A DNA stretch of 64,000 bases. It comes from Eutreptiella sp. 'Long Island Sound 2002' (taxonomy: Eukaryota > Euglenozoa > Euglenophyceae > Eutreptiales > Eutreptiaceae). The notes below the pieces were generated by a model. It was not told the DNA's origin. It worked only from the letters and a program-made list of their open reading frames with translations, and did not search any database. Numbering within the stretch: the stretch's first letter is position 1; every line of letters starts with the position of its first letter. The stretch is from contig OZ038380.1 in the NCBI GenBank assembly GCA_964036045.1, forward strand, positions 119,112,699 through 119,176,698. The letters run 5' to 3'. Positions 32,474 to 42,641 of this stretch are shown piece by piece. The position numbers and the translations under genes were made by a program.

Positions 32474-34117
32474 ATGTACCTGGGCACCGTACCGGGAGAC
32501 CCGGGCATATATATCCTGCCCAACAGGTCCAGGGAACACGGCATCCCCCTCCACGGTGTAGAATCCCTCGCCCTGGGACCGCCCCCACCAAAACACCAAC
32601 ACCAGCACATCCCGGGGGACAAACGGACACAGGCGCCAGACGGGGGAAAAAAGGCCCACCAACCCGCTCTAGCCCACATCACTGTCCACCCTGCAGTTTA
32701 CCTACCAAGAGACTTTGGCACGGAGCGCCACATCGTCCTGGTGGGGCAAGCCCACCACATCATCACCGCCGCCCTGTACACCCTCGCCGCCCATGAACGC
32801 CGCTGGGACCCCACAACCATCCCAGCGATGCCCCCGCGACTGCAGGGCCCCAAAGATCCCGTCACCCTCTTCCACATCGATCAACTCCTAAGCCGCAGGG
32901 CCACCCCACACCTCCACCCCTCATGGATAGCACTAGCCATCGCATCGTGGGACACCCTGGACACGCCCCCCAAACAACCCGCCATCCACATCCTCAAAGC
33001 GGACGCCCAATGGTGGGTCCTCCACTGGGCACACGGAGTCCTCATGGCAGCCCAGGCCTATACCCCGGAAATAGACCCGGAATACCCCCCACAGGGCCAG
33101 CAGCGACTCCTCCCGGCCACCACCCTCACAGGCCGCGAAGGCGCCCCCTGGGAAGCCCTCCACACAGCACTCTACTGGGCTCAAGGCTCCCCCAACGGCC
33201 GAGACACACCGGAACCCACAGAGGCCTGGAACATGCAGGCCAAGGCCATGAGGAACTACCACCTACAGCACGCCTTCGACGACAGCCCGGCCGCACTGCC
33301 ATGGCCATCAGATCCCCCGGAGACCGTGCGCAAGCTCGCCGACATCACACGCAGCCACGCGAAAGCGAAAATGCAAACACCGGCAGAATCCCCACTGAGG
33401 GATCCGGACCAGCAAGCAACGCACCCCTTCTTCAAACCCCACGCCCCCCCAGCCCCGCTACCCCCAGTCCTGCCCAAGCGAGCGAGACGACAAAGGGGCG
33501 CAACCGCCCCCAACCAAGCCGGAAAAGTGGCGACCTCCCGACCCCCTGCATCCCAGCCGACCCACCTGGCGAACCCAGACCAAGCATCCTCGTCATCCTC
33601 CCTCCCACCATTACCACCGCCCCACCCGGACCAAGCATCCTCGTCATCCTCCCTCCCATCACTACCACCGCCCCACCTGGACCAGGCATCCTCATCATCC
33701 TCCCTCCCGCCACCAGCACCGCCACCGCCCAAAGCATACCCAGGATTCGAAAAAGGCGCGAAGGTCCAACAGCCCTTCCGCAACGACCACACAGGCGACT
33801 GGATCTGGTGTGAAGGCACGATCCAGTACCGCCTCCGCGACCCGGGGGACAACGGGGGGCCACAGATCCGGTTGATCTGGCACCGCCAAAAGGAGCTAGA
33901 CCAAGGCAGCAGCGCCCCGGACAAGCCAGTAAGCTACACCCTGGAGCTCACCAGCGCCCACCCCATCCGGCTCCGGACCGAAGAGAACAAGGCCCACACA
34001 GGCACCAAATACACTGGGGAGCTCCCCCCGGAGTGGAGCCAAGGCCTCCCCCCGCCACGCCTACCCGAACGCCCACCAACCGGCAAAAAGTCCCTGAGCC
34101 CCAGTCCCCCTCCCTGA
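32474..34117 (+). CDS. LINE-A ORF1 (proline-rich, with internal repeats)
   Basis: The first ATG inside the element in this frame is at 32474; the open frame extends further left into the target and so does not define the start. The product is about 547 residues: a folded-looking N-terminal part (HIVLVGQAHHIITAALYTLA and WWVLHWAHGVLMAAQAY), a basic, Pro-rich linker, three tandem 17-residue units (PDQASSSSSLPPLPPPH, about 33580-33720), and a C-terminal module FEKGAKVQQPFRNDHTGDW with WCEGTIQYRL that looks like a small beta-barrel (Tudor or SH3-like, uncertain). ORF1 proteins of LINEs bind RNA; no CCHC knuckle or RRM is visible. It ends at TGA 34115-34117, in frame with the endonuclease. Confidence 0.7.
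   Translation: MYLGTVPGDPGIYILPNRSREHGIPLHGVESLALGPPPPKHQHQHIPGDKRTQAPDGGKKAHQPALAHITVHPAVYLPRDFGTERHIVLVGQAHHIITAALYTLAAHERRWDPTTIPAMPPRLQGPKDPVTLFHIDQLLSRRATPHLHPSWIALAIASWDTLDTPPKQPAIHILKADAQWWVLHWAHGVLMAAQAYTPEIDPEYPPQGQQRLLPATTLTGREGAPWEALHTALYWAQGSPNGRDTPEPTEAWNMQAKAMRNYHLQHAFDDSPAALPWPSDPPETVRKLADITRSHAKAKMQTPAESPLRDPDQQATHPFFKPHAPPAPLPPVLPKRARRQRGATAPNQAGKVATSRPPASQPTHLANPDQASSSSSLPPLPPPHPDQASSSSSLPSLPPPHLDQASSSSSLPPPAPPPPKAYPGFEKGAKVQQPFRNDHTGDWIWCEGTIQYRLRDPGDNGGPQIRLIWHRQKELDQGSSAPDKPVSYTLELTSAHPIRLRTEENKAHTGTKYTGELPPEWSQGLPPPRLPERPPTGKKSLSPSPPP
33580..33720 (+). repeat. 51-bp tandem repeat in LINE-A ORF1
   Basis: GACCAAGCATCCTCGTCATC recurs at 51-bp steps, three copies, encoding PDQASSSSSLPP(L/S)LPPPH-type units; the third is slightly diverged. 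Confidence 0.85.
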
Positions 34118-35347
34118 CGGGGCAAGGGCCGTGGGCACAAGCCTCGACAGCCCCGGCCCGCCCCCACCGAGGCCACCGTCAACCTTCTCGACATCAACCA
34201 CCCGGCCGTCACATACTCCAAGGACGCCACAACCGCCCTTGAAGAGCTCGCGATGGCACAGGGGCCGGGCTGGGTTCCCCACCTCCTCACCTTCCAGGAA
34301 CAAGGCCTACAACGTGACGACCCCCCAGAAACCACCCCCATATATACCCCGGACCAGAAAGCGTACAAATGCTACTGGCACAAGGGGACCCCCCTATACG
34401 CCCAAACCGGCATCCACGTCCACCTCGTCCACCACCTCAGCGTCCAAGGGAGGCTAGGTGTCTATGAGGTCGTCGGGGACGGATGGCAACTCAACGTCAT
34501 TAACACCCACGTCCCCTTCGGCGAAGCCACGGAACCCTTCCTCCAAGCCCTGGCCGAGGCATACCGCCAGATGGCCATGCTCGCCCCCGCAGTCATCATC
34601 GGCGACATGAACGCCGCCCCCACCCCGGCGGACCGAGGGGGTCAGGCCACACCCCAGGACCAAGCAGTCCGCGACACCATCGAAATGCTGGGGCTCGTGG
34701 ACCTGACAGCCAACCTCGAAGGCCAACCATCCCACTTCCCCCACCAAACAGATGCCGCCCCATCCCGCATCGACGTATGCTATGGCGACCCAACCACCAT
34801 CATCCGAGCGGAGGCCCGATATGGACCCCTCTCGCTGGGACCCACAGGCCATAGCCCCCTGCACATCCGCCTCACCATCCCAAACCTTCCCCCCAGCCCC
34901 CCAGAGGATGCGGACCAAGGCCTACCACCCCCCCTGAAGATGCCCCCACTGCATGACAAGCATGCCTGGTCCCCATATCACAGGGCCATAGACCGCGCCC
35001 GGCGCGTCCAACCAGACCCCACCGACCTACTCACAGCCATGCGCACGGCCGCCGTCGCCTGCGGCTTCCAGCAACACCCCCACACAGACGACAACCAACC
35101 ACCCACGGCCCTAGGGGACATGCTCCATGACCTCTGGCATGCGGAGCAACAACTGGCGACCCTCCTCCACACCGACACCCCCCAAACCCGCCGCCAGATA
35201 CACCACTGCAGGACACTGATAGCCCACATCAGGGCAGACTGCAGCGGTGGCACATCCACAGGCAACAGCGCATCGCCCAGGAACACGAACGGTATGCGCA
35301 ACATGAACTCCCCTACAGGGCCATCTGCCACCTCAACGACGCCATGA
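34118..35347 (+). pseudogene. LINE-A ORF2, APE-type endonuclease domain
   Basis: The domain is in the same frame as ORF1, after one TGA. It starts near TVNLLDINHPAVTYSKDATT, then LLTFQE (probable catalytic Glu), NVINTHVPFGE, VIIGDMNAAP (the GDxN block), SRIDVCYGD (the RID block) and TGHSPLHIRL (terminal His, in place of SDH). These are the blocks of exonuclease-endonuclease-phosphatase family nucleases that nick target DNA for reverse transcription. Near 35240 the frame shifts: the other frame reads HIHRQQRIAQEHERYAQHEL and runs into the RT. The annotated stop at 35345-35347 is therefore in a false extension. Confidence 0.85.
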
Positions 35348-36918
35348 CCGACACCGGCCACCGCACCATCACCGCGGTCCGGCAAGAGGACGGGTCCCTC
35401 ACCAACGACCCAGCCACAGTGCTCCAAGCCACCCAAGACAGCTTCCTCCGGCAACATACCCCCGCCCAAGACACACTGGACCCAGACACCCAGGCCAAAA
35501 TCGACCGCCTCCCTGGGGTCTTCAACCACGCCCAGAAGAGGCAACTGGAAAAACGCCCCTTCACCATCCACGAAGTCCGGAAGGCCATCCACAGTCTCTG
35601 GCAACACAAAACCCCAGGCTACGACGGCCTCCCTGCAGAGGCATACTACCACCTCCCCGCCCCCCTCCTCCGCATCCTCGCCCACCGCCTCTGGGACATC
35701 GTCACGGGGCAGACCCCCCGGCCACCAGACTGGGTAAATGTTGTCCGCCCCCTCTACAAAAAAGGGGACTGGACAAACCCGGACAACTGGCGCCCCATAG
35801 TCTGTGCGATCACGGAGGTCAAAATCGTCTGGACCATCCTCCTGCGCCGCATCCGCCCCCACCTGGACCCCCACATACCAGCAAGCCTCTTGGGGGCGAT
35901 CCCAGGCCGGTCCCCACGAGAGGCCATCTTCCTCCAGGACAGCATCGCAGACATGGACCCGGTGGACCTAATCATCGCCCCCCTCGACGTCAAAGGAGCC
36001 TTCGCGAACACCCCCTGGCTCCTTCTAGAAGCGGTGTGGAAACGCCTAAGCCTCCCCTTCTACAACGTCACCTCCGGCTACATCCGCACCCGCAAATACA
36101 CGGTCCGCACTGGAGCAGGCCTCACACCCTTCCTGGAGCCAGGCAGCGGGGTCCCCCAAGGGGGAGCAGAGGGCCCCTTCCTGTACCTTCTAGTGACGCT
36201 CCCCCTGGCCCTCGCAATCGAGCAGGATTACCCGGCCTACGCACCCTACCCCCTCCTCTTTCCCCTCGTGGGCTTCGCGGACGACACCAACCTCACGGTC
36301 GCGCACATACCACACGAACCCCATGCCCCGGACCCCGGGCCAATGGTCACCCAACTAGCCAATGACTTACTTGACGTGACCGTCTCCTACCTCTCCCACA
36401 ACAACCTCATCGTCCACCCCACAAAGTCAGTGGCCATGATCATGGGGTCTGCCACACCTCCCACCCTAGGGCCACAAGGGCCCCCCATGCAAGTCGTGAC
36501 AACCACTACCCACCCGGGGGTAATCCAGGCCGCCAACCCTGAGGACGCCACCCTCCCTCCCAAGTTGCAATCACATCTCGCCCATCTCCCCAGATATGCG
36601 TCCCCGACCACCAAGGCCCTCTCCCTGTCCCACCAGAGCCTGGCGTACTACCTCACCGGGGTCTTGAACGCTTCCATAGGCTTCCAAGCACTCCACCTGA
36701 CACACCCCACCACCGCCCTCCAGCCATCCACACGCGCCGTGACCAAGGCATGGGCAGCACACGGGGGCTGGCCCACCTCCATACCCACCCGCGCCATCCG
36801 AGCGGCATGGCCCCACTATGGGGACGCCATACGGGGCGAGGTGAAAGCGGCCTACAACAGACACACCGCCCTCCTCCTTCACCGCATGACCCACAACCAC
36901 TCACCGGAGGTCCGCTAG
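35240..36918 (+). pseudogene. LINE-A ORF2, reverse transcriptase domain
   Basis: An ATG lies at 35344, but homologous sequence begins in this frame near 35240, so the ATG is not a true start. RT blocks are clear: YKKGDWTNPDNWRPIVC, LGAIPGRSPREAIFLQD, IAPLDVKGAFANTP (catalytic Asp), SGVPQGGAEGPFLYLLV and VGFADDTNLTVAH (FADD, 36274-36285). Thumb sequence follows. The frame ends at TAG 36916-36918 but stays open beyond it. LINE-B has GAA at the same place, so the stop is a single-base nonsense change. RT copies the element RNA at the nicked target. Confidence 0.9.
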
Positions 36919-39465
36919 GTCACCGCAATCCGCCTCCAAGCCGCACAACGGGCCCGCCACACATGCCCGCGCTGGGTACTCCACCAGACGGGCATGCCCA
37001 CCAACATGAACACGCGGCTGTGGAACCACCTGCAGCTTCTCCTCCCATCCCCACACCACGCCATACTCACCACCCACACGTGCCCAGAGGAAGGGCCTCT
37101 AGCGGTCCTCTGCGGGGACCTCCACCATCACCCCAAGGGCACCATCCACACCATAGACCTTGTCGGGGCCTCCGTCACCGTAGTATACGTCACCCTCCCC
37201 CAAATTCGGGTCCTGCACCACAGCGGGGCACACCACACCCCCTTTCTACAGCTTCCCAGATGGCCTCAATACCGCCTCTTCCACCAGTACCTCACGCAGA
37301 CGGCGCGAGCAGTGGGACACACTCTACCGGGAAGCAAAGACATGCACACAGCCTACCGAGAATTCACAAAGCAACACCCCCGACCCATCCCAGCGACACC
37401 GCCCTACGCACCCACCGGATCGAAACACGAACTCGTCCCCCCGGTGACGGGCCCAGTCCCACCACTAACCCTACTACTGGCCCCGAATGAAGCCAAACCC
37501 ACGCAGACCACAATCATCCACCACGGGGCAAAATGGCGCATACCGAAACACCACATGACCGCCCGAGACCTACCACGGGTCCCCCATGATTCCCAAAGCA
37601 TGCCACGCACATGTTGGGCCTGTGACCCCGAGGCACCAACCACACCATGGCCTGTACTACACCTCATAGCACGCCACCACACCCACCCCACAACCCATCT
37701 ACCACCACAGGCCTACGCATGGGTAGCCCCATGGTTCCACCGCACGGACACTAACCCCACGGTAGCAGGGAACCCCGACCACGCGCCCAAATGGCTCTTC
37801 ACCACTACACCCACATCGCCCCGCCCCGACCCGGCAGGAGTCGCCATCCGTTACAGCATGTACGAGCCAGGCAGAACAGGCAAGCACAAGCACCCCTACT
37901 ATCCGCTCCACCACTCCTGCCACACACCGGAGCACCGAACACAAACCCTCACATGCCACGACCTAAACCCCGACACAGCCTACATCCTCCACTACATCTA
38001 CTCCTACCTCACACAAGGACAGCCAGAGCAGGGACTCATAGCCCTGTCCCCCCAAGCGAAACACATCATCTCCAAAGGAATAGGGGTGTACGCCACCCCC
38101 ATCCTGCAGCCCACAACCCCAGTAGCCCACCTCGCCACGGGCGTTGCCATATACGCCTACCTGCCCATGAACCCATGCCGCCTCCCACAACCATCACCGG
38201 CGGACCGGCTCTTCTTCACCGACGCCTCAGGCGAATCTGCCCTCACGCCCATCACCGGGGGGGCCACCCTGCAGCTAACCCACACCGGGGGACACTACCA
38301 CAAGGACCATGACACGGGCCACACCACCTATGGGGCCTCCTCCCAAGGGGAGCTAGGGGCCATGTCCGACGCCATCACCGAGATCGCGGCCCACCTACCC
38401 GCCCACTCCCCGCACATCGTCTGGGTCTGGTTTGTGGTAGACGCCACTGTCGACACACACCTGCTCCTCCGCATAGCAAGGCAACCACTTCACAAAGCCA
38501 CCGCGACGAGCCTCGGCACCCAGGCACTGCTGCTCTGGAAAGCCCTTCGCAGCCTTCCCCCCTACGTCCAACTCCACACCGTGAAACAAGAGTCCCACAG
38601 ACACCAATACGGAAATGGTAAGGTCGACAACCAGGCAGTACACCAGCGCACAACACACCTACCAGCCCTCCAGATCCCTCACCTCGTCCGCAACCACACA
38701 CACCTCCAACACGTGCCCCCTGTACCCGAGCCCCAACAGACCCCGGACTGTGTACCAGAGGACGCCCCCTATTCCTCCCACGACAGAGCATACCACTACC
38801 CCAACCCCATCCAACATCTCGACCGCGTGCTCGGCGACGCAGACAGCCGGGCGCACATCCAGGAGCTCCAGGACAGACTGCAAATCCCCCTCTACCACTC
38901 AGCGCTGCGCCCAGCAAACGTCCCAGCCCACCTCCAAAAACGACGCATCCAGCTCCTCAGGGAGCAACTACCATTCCTCACCAGGGTCGCCAGATGGCTC
39001 GCCCGCAAACACATTCACGTCCCCGAAGAACACACCCGTTGCCCGTGCGACCACACCACGCCGGAGGACTTGGAACACTTCAAGAAATGCCCCCTCCATA
39101 CAGGCAGGGACACGCTAGTGGGTTGGTCCCCGGCGGAAACCCTGCGACAACACGAATGATGGCCAACCCACAGCCACGCGCACGAGGCCACCGAACACCT
39201 CTTCCGGGATCCCCTGGTCAAAGAGGCCACCATGAGAGGGGCGGTGACACAGGCCCTGCACCGACACCTCACCAAACACACGGAAAGCCCCATGGAGGCA
39301 GCAGCACACCTCCAGCTAGAGGCAGTCCGCAGAGCAGTGGCCCAAATGGTACACCGCAAACACCCCCTGTTAACACACACGGAGCAACTCACCGACCCCA
39401 CCGCCAGGGAACACATGCAGCGTCTCATCCATTACCATGCCGTGCATAGCCCAGACGTCCACTAA
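36919..39465 (+). pseudogene. LINE-A ORF2, C-terminal region with RNase H and zinc-binding tail
   Basis: It continues in frame after the TAG. A roughly 430-residue connector (WNHLQLLLP, then HIISKGIGVYATPILQP) leads to RNase H: RLFFTDASGES (Asp, 38221), SQGELGAMSD (Glu, 38350), WFVVDATVD (Asp, 38440) and NGKVDNQAV (Asp, 38626). All four acidic residues are kept. A CPCDHTTPEDLEHFKKC motif at 39040-39090 is the CCHC-type finger usual at LINE ORF2 ends. TGA at 39157-39159 interrupts, and the frame then continues to 39465, with homologous text at the end of LINE-B. Confidence 0.85.
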
Positions 39466-40434
39466 CCCACTCCGCGCCCCGCACGCGCCCCCCATCCCCA
39501 TCCGCAGGCCTCGAAGACACCACCACAGCGCCCCGAGGCCCATCTCTCACCCAAGAAGCCACCCGGCGCCGCCCAGTCCGGCCGAGCCCAACAAGGGCCA
39601 ACCATACATCGACGTAGACGCGCAAGACCCCGGCAGCCCATCCAGCCCACCCACCCCGGACCCGGGGCACCCCCCCCTCACACCGGCCACCATCCGCGAC
39701 CCCGACATCCTCCGAGCAACCCTCCAAGACAGGGCCCCGACCACCCCCCTGGGCTGGTACCGCCTACAAGACGACTGGACCAAGCTCACCGTCAAAGCCC
39801 TCCGGGACCTGACCACCCCAAGCAGCGGCCTCCAGGAGGCCATCTTAGACCTCGTACTCTGGCGAGCCCGCAAACACACCCAGGGCCAGCACGTCTGGAT
39901 CCCCCCCATCGAGTGGGGCCGGGCCCTGACGCAAGACACTGGCATCAACGTCACGCGTCAAGGGACCGTACGCCTACGACGGGCCCCAGCGGAGACGGAC
40001 CACCCAGCGGACCGGAACCGCCCGGAGCAGTGGGAACAGGCCACCGCACCAACCAGCGACACCGCCCTCCGCGCCGCCGGCCTCCGCACCCCAGACGACG
40101 ACCCCCCCCCCCCCACCTACAGACAGTGACCAACCCCCTGCCGGAGGTCTTGGTTACAGTCCTCGAGCGCGGCCACTACTACGTGATAGCCCCTACGGCT
40201 ACTTCCACTGGCCCGCAATGGCTCATCCAAGGGACAGACACCATGTTCGCCCCAGAGACCGCCCCACCAGGGGCAGTAGGGGACCCCACCACCCAGCACA
40301 GGGTCCTCAGGGGCATCCTCCAGCCAGGGGACAAGCCCCCAGCCCGCGCCCTGGCCCAAATCACCTCAGGGAAGGCGGGCTACCACCTGGGATTGGCCAT
40401 GATCTGCCTAACCCACTGGTCCCAGCGCCGCTGA
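39437..40434 (+). pseudogene. LINE-A ORF3, possible Ulp1-like cysteine protease
   Basis: The first frame (39437-40129) has a disordered Pro-rich start, then LGWYRLQDDWTKLTVKALRD and ILDLVLWRARKHTQGQHVWI. A C run near 40103 shifts the frame. The second part (to 40434) reads LVTVLERGHYYVIAPTATST, WLIQGTDTMFAP and GYHLGLAMICLTHW. The layout (helix pair, GHYY with a candidate His, then Asp, late Cys) loosely recalls C48/Ulp1 proteases, which some LINEs such as NeSL carry. The usual DCG around the Cys is absent. I rate this as a hint only. Confidence 0.3.
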
Positions 40435-40655
40435 CCACCCACAGGGACCGTGCCCTGGGTTTAGGCCATCCCCAGCGCCCACACACAAGTTGAGGCGGGC
40501 CCTGACGCACGACCAAACCCCCCCCCCCAGACCGCAGCAATCCCTCACCTGCAGGTAGCACGCCATCCACAGGGTCCTCAACCGCGGGGGTCTTAGCCCA
40601 AAGCTAGCATACCCCCTTCCCACCACTGACCAAGAGGTCCACCAGATACGCAGGC

Positions 40656-42641
40656 TTGTCTGTGAAATCTTTGCCGCGGCAGCAGAAGACGGCAAGCTTC
40701 TCCTCCAAACCGCCCGGCCTACAACTGGCCACGCAAGCGCGCCGCGGCGAGCGGACACATACATCCAACACAGCACACCCCACCGCACAATCCCCGCCCA
40801 TGCCCCTCCCCTCTCGCTGCTCAAACGGAGACCCACACACGCCCACCATCGCGCGCACCCCCGGGCCCCGCGACACGGGCCTCCCCCACCCGCCCGAACA
40901 CCAGCACACGCCCGCCACACACCTACCCCCCGGACACCCCTCACCACCCCCCACACTCGACAACCCAAACACACCCGCCGAGAGGAGCCCCGCGCCCCGC
41001 GGCACGACCACCCCACCCCAGAAGACCCAGCCCCACCCCTCCCGGCCCCTGAATGCAGCCCACGCGAACTGTTCCCCCCCGCGGACGCCAACCCACACAA
41101 CCTCGCACATTGCAGGCCCCTGGCCCAGCCAAGCCCAGAAGGAGAAGGCCACAGCCCCGCGCCTCCCTCCCCCGCCGCTGCCGACCAGATCGGCCCGCCG
41201 GGCCGCCAGGTCACGGCCGGGCCCCCCCAGCCGCCCGCCCCCAGCCTACAGCCCGAGGACATGCCCTCCATCCTCCCCGCCGTGGCCGCAGCAGAAGCCA
41301 CCGCCTGCAAGCCCCACCTACCGCCAGGGGCCACCCCCCCCGTTTCAGCCACCCCCCCCGTACCATGAACCGTATCCGTATCCCCCCGGCCACCACGTCC
41401 ACGCCGAAGGGGCCCCCCGGGCCCAACCCCGCCAAGAACAGTCACTCGACCCATACCACCAGCCGCTGCCGCCACCACACCCCTACGTGGCAGATCCATG
41501 GACGACGGGGGACCTCCTCCCCCCCCCCCAGTACCAGGCGGCACCACGCGAAGCCCCCCAGGACCCGCTGACGCCTCCTGACTGGCCAGACTCGAGCGAT
41601 GAGGCCAGGTCCCGCAAACGGCGGCGCTCCCGCTCCCCCCCCGCACGGCACACTCGCCCCTGGCGCCCACACTCCCCACACCGCCACCGCGCCTCAACCA
41701 CCCACTCGCGCCGCTCCCGCTCCCCCAGGTGCCACCACAACCCCCCGAGACCCCGCTCCTGTCGCTGCCGCTCCCCCGGGCACCACCACGAGCGCCACTG
41801 CCGCCCCATGTCCACCTCCCCCTCCCCCCACCGGCCATACAAGACCACCACCCCCGGCCCCCGCCACCACCGCTCCCACTCCCCCCCACGCCGCCAGGCA
41901 CGCAACCGCCGCCCCACGTCCACCTCCCCCTCCCCCCACACGCCCCGCCGGGCTCCCCGTTCCGCCCGCCGCCCATACCCATCCACCAGCCCCAGGCCCC
42001 GCAACCACCACTCCCGCTCCCCCGGACGCCACCAAGCGCGCCACCGCCGCCCCATGTCCACCTCCCCCTCCCGTTCCCCCCTCCGCCCGTACCCGTCCTC
42101 CACCCCGAGCCCCCGCCACCGCCGCTCCCGCTCCCCCAAGCACCGCCACCCCCGCCACCACCGCAGGTCCACGTCCTCCCCCCGCCGCTCCGGGACCCCG
42201 GGCACGGACCCCTTCCCCCCCCAGGCCCCCGCCCACCTCGCCAGGTGGTCTGCCCCCGCTTTGCAGGAGCTCTGCCGCTGGGTGAAGTGGGCCGGGGGAG
42301 CGGGAAGGCACGAAGGGGTGCACATGGTGCATACCTTCGAGGAGGTGCGCACCCGCACCCTCGCCAACCCCAACGAGGCCGCCCCGGAGGCCATCATGCC
42401 GCAAGCGGCATGGGAGGCCCTCCTCCGCGATGCGGTCCAGGGATTCCGCCCCCCCTACACCCCCCAAGCCCTCCGCCAGTGGCTCCAGGCCACCCACCCC
42501 CAGGCCTGGACCGCCGGCGCCCCCTCCCCACCCCGCCCCTCCCGCCACCACCACACCAGGAAGGGGGAGGACAAGGGCAAGGGAAGGGCAAGGGACACCA
42601 AGAGGCACTCAGGCAAGAGGGTACGGAGGGGCCCCAAGTGA
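40656..42641 (+). CDS. LINE-A ORF4, Arg/Ser-rich protein
   Basis: A 661-codon intact frame opening at a non-ATG codon; the real start is unknown. The first 290 residues are Pro/Ala/Thr-rich. Residues about 310-525 form an RS domain with imperfect repeats such as RPMSTSPSP and RHRRSRSP, built on the DNA unit CCATGTCCACCTCCCCCTCC. A compact domain follows (LQELCRWVKWAGGAGRHEGV, then EALLRDAVQGF and ALRQWLQATHPQAW), and a basic tail (KGEDKGKGRARDTKRHSGKR). RS domains mediate RNA and splicing-factor contacts, so RNA binding is plausible. GC-rich composition lengthens ORFs, but the C-terminal domain looks genuinely coding. Confidence 0.5.
   Translation: MSVKSLPRQQKTASFSSKPPGLQLATQARRGERTHTSNTAHPTAQSPPMPLPSRCSNGDPHTPTIARTPGPRDTGLPHPPEHQHTPATHLPPGHPSPPPTLDNPNTPAERSPAPRGTTTPPQKTQPHPSRPLNAAHANCSPPRTPTHTTSHIAGPWPSQAQKEKATAPRLPPPPLPTRSARRAARSRPGPPSRPPPAYSPRTCPPSSPPWPQQKPPPASPTYRQGPPPPFQPPPPYHEPYPYPPGHHVHAEGAPRAQPRQEQSLDPYHQPLPPPHPYVADPWTTGDLLPPPQYQAAPREAPQDPLTPPDWPDSSDEARSRKRRRSRSPPARHTRPWRPHSPHRHRASTTHSRRSRSPRCHHNPPRPRSCRCRSPGHHHERHCRPMSTSPSPHRPYKTTTPGPRHHRSHSPPRRQARNRRPTSTSPSPHTPRRAPRSARRPYPSTSPRPRNHHSRSPGRHQARHRRPMSTSPSRSPLRPYPSSTPSPRHRRSRSPKHRHPRHHRRSTSSPRRSGTPGTDPFPPQAPAHLARWSAPALQELCRWVKWAGGAGRHEGVHMVHTFEEVRTRTLANPNEAAPEAIMPQAAWEALLRDAVQGFRPPYTPQALRQWLQATHPQAWTAGAPSPPRPSRHHHTRKGEDKGKGRARDTKRHSGKRVRRGPK

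Noticed and set aside
34115-39159. Stop-codon reassignment to explain in-frame TGA/TAG in LINE-A
   Set aside because: LINE-B has a sense codon where LINE-A has TAG, frameshifts are also present, and both TGA and TAG are involved. Ordinary decay explains it.
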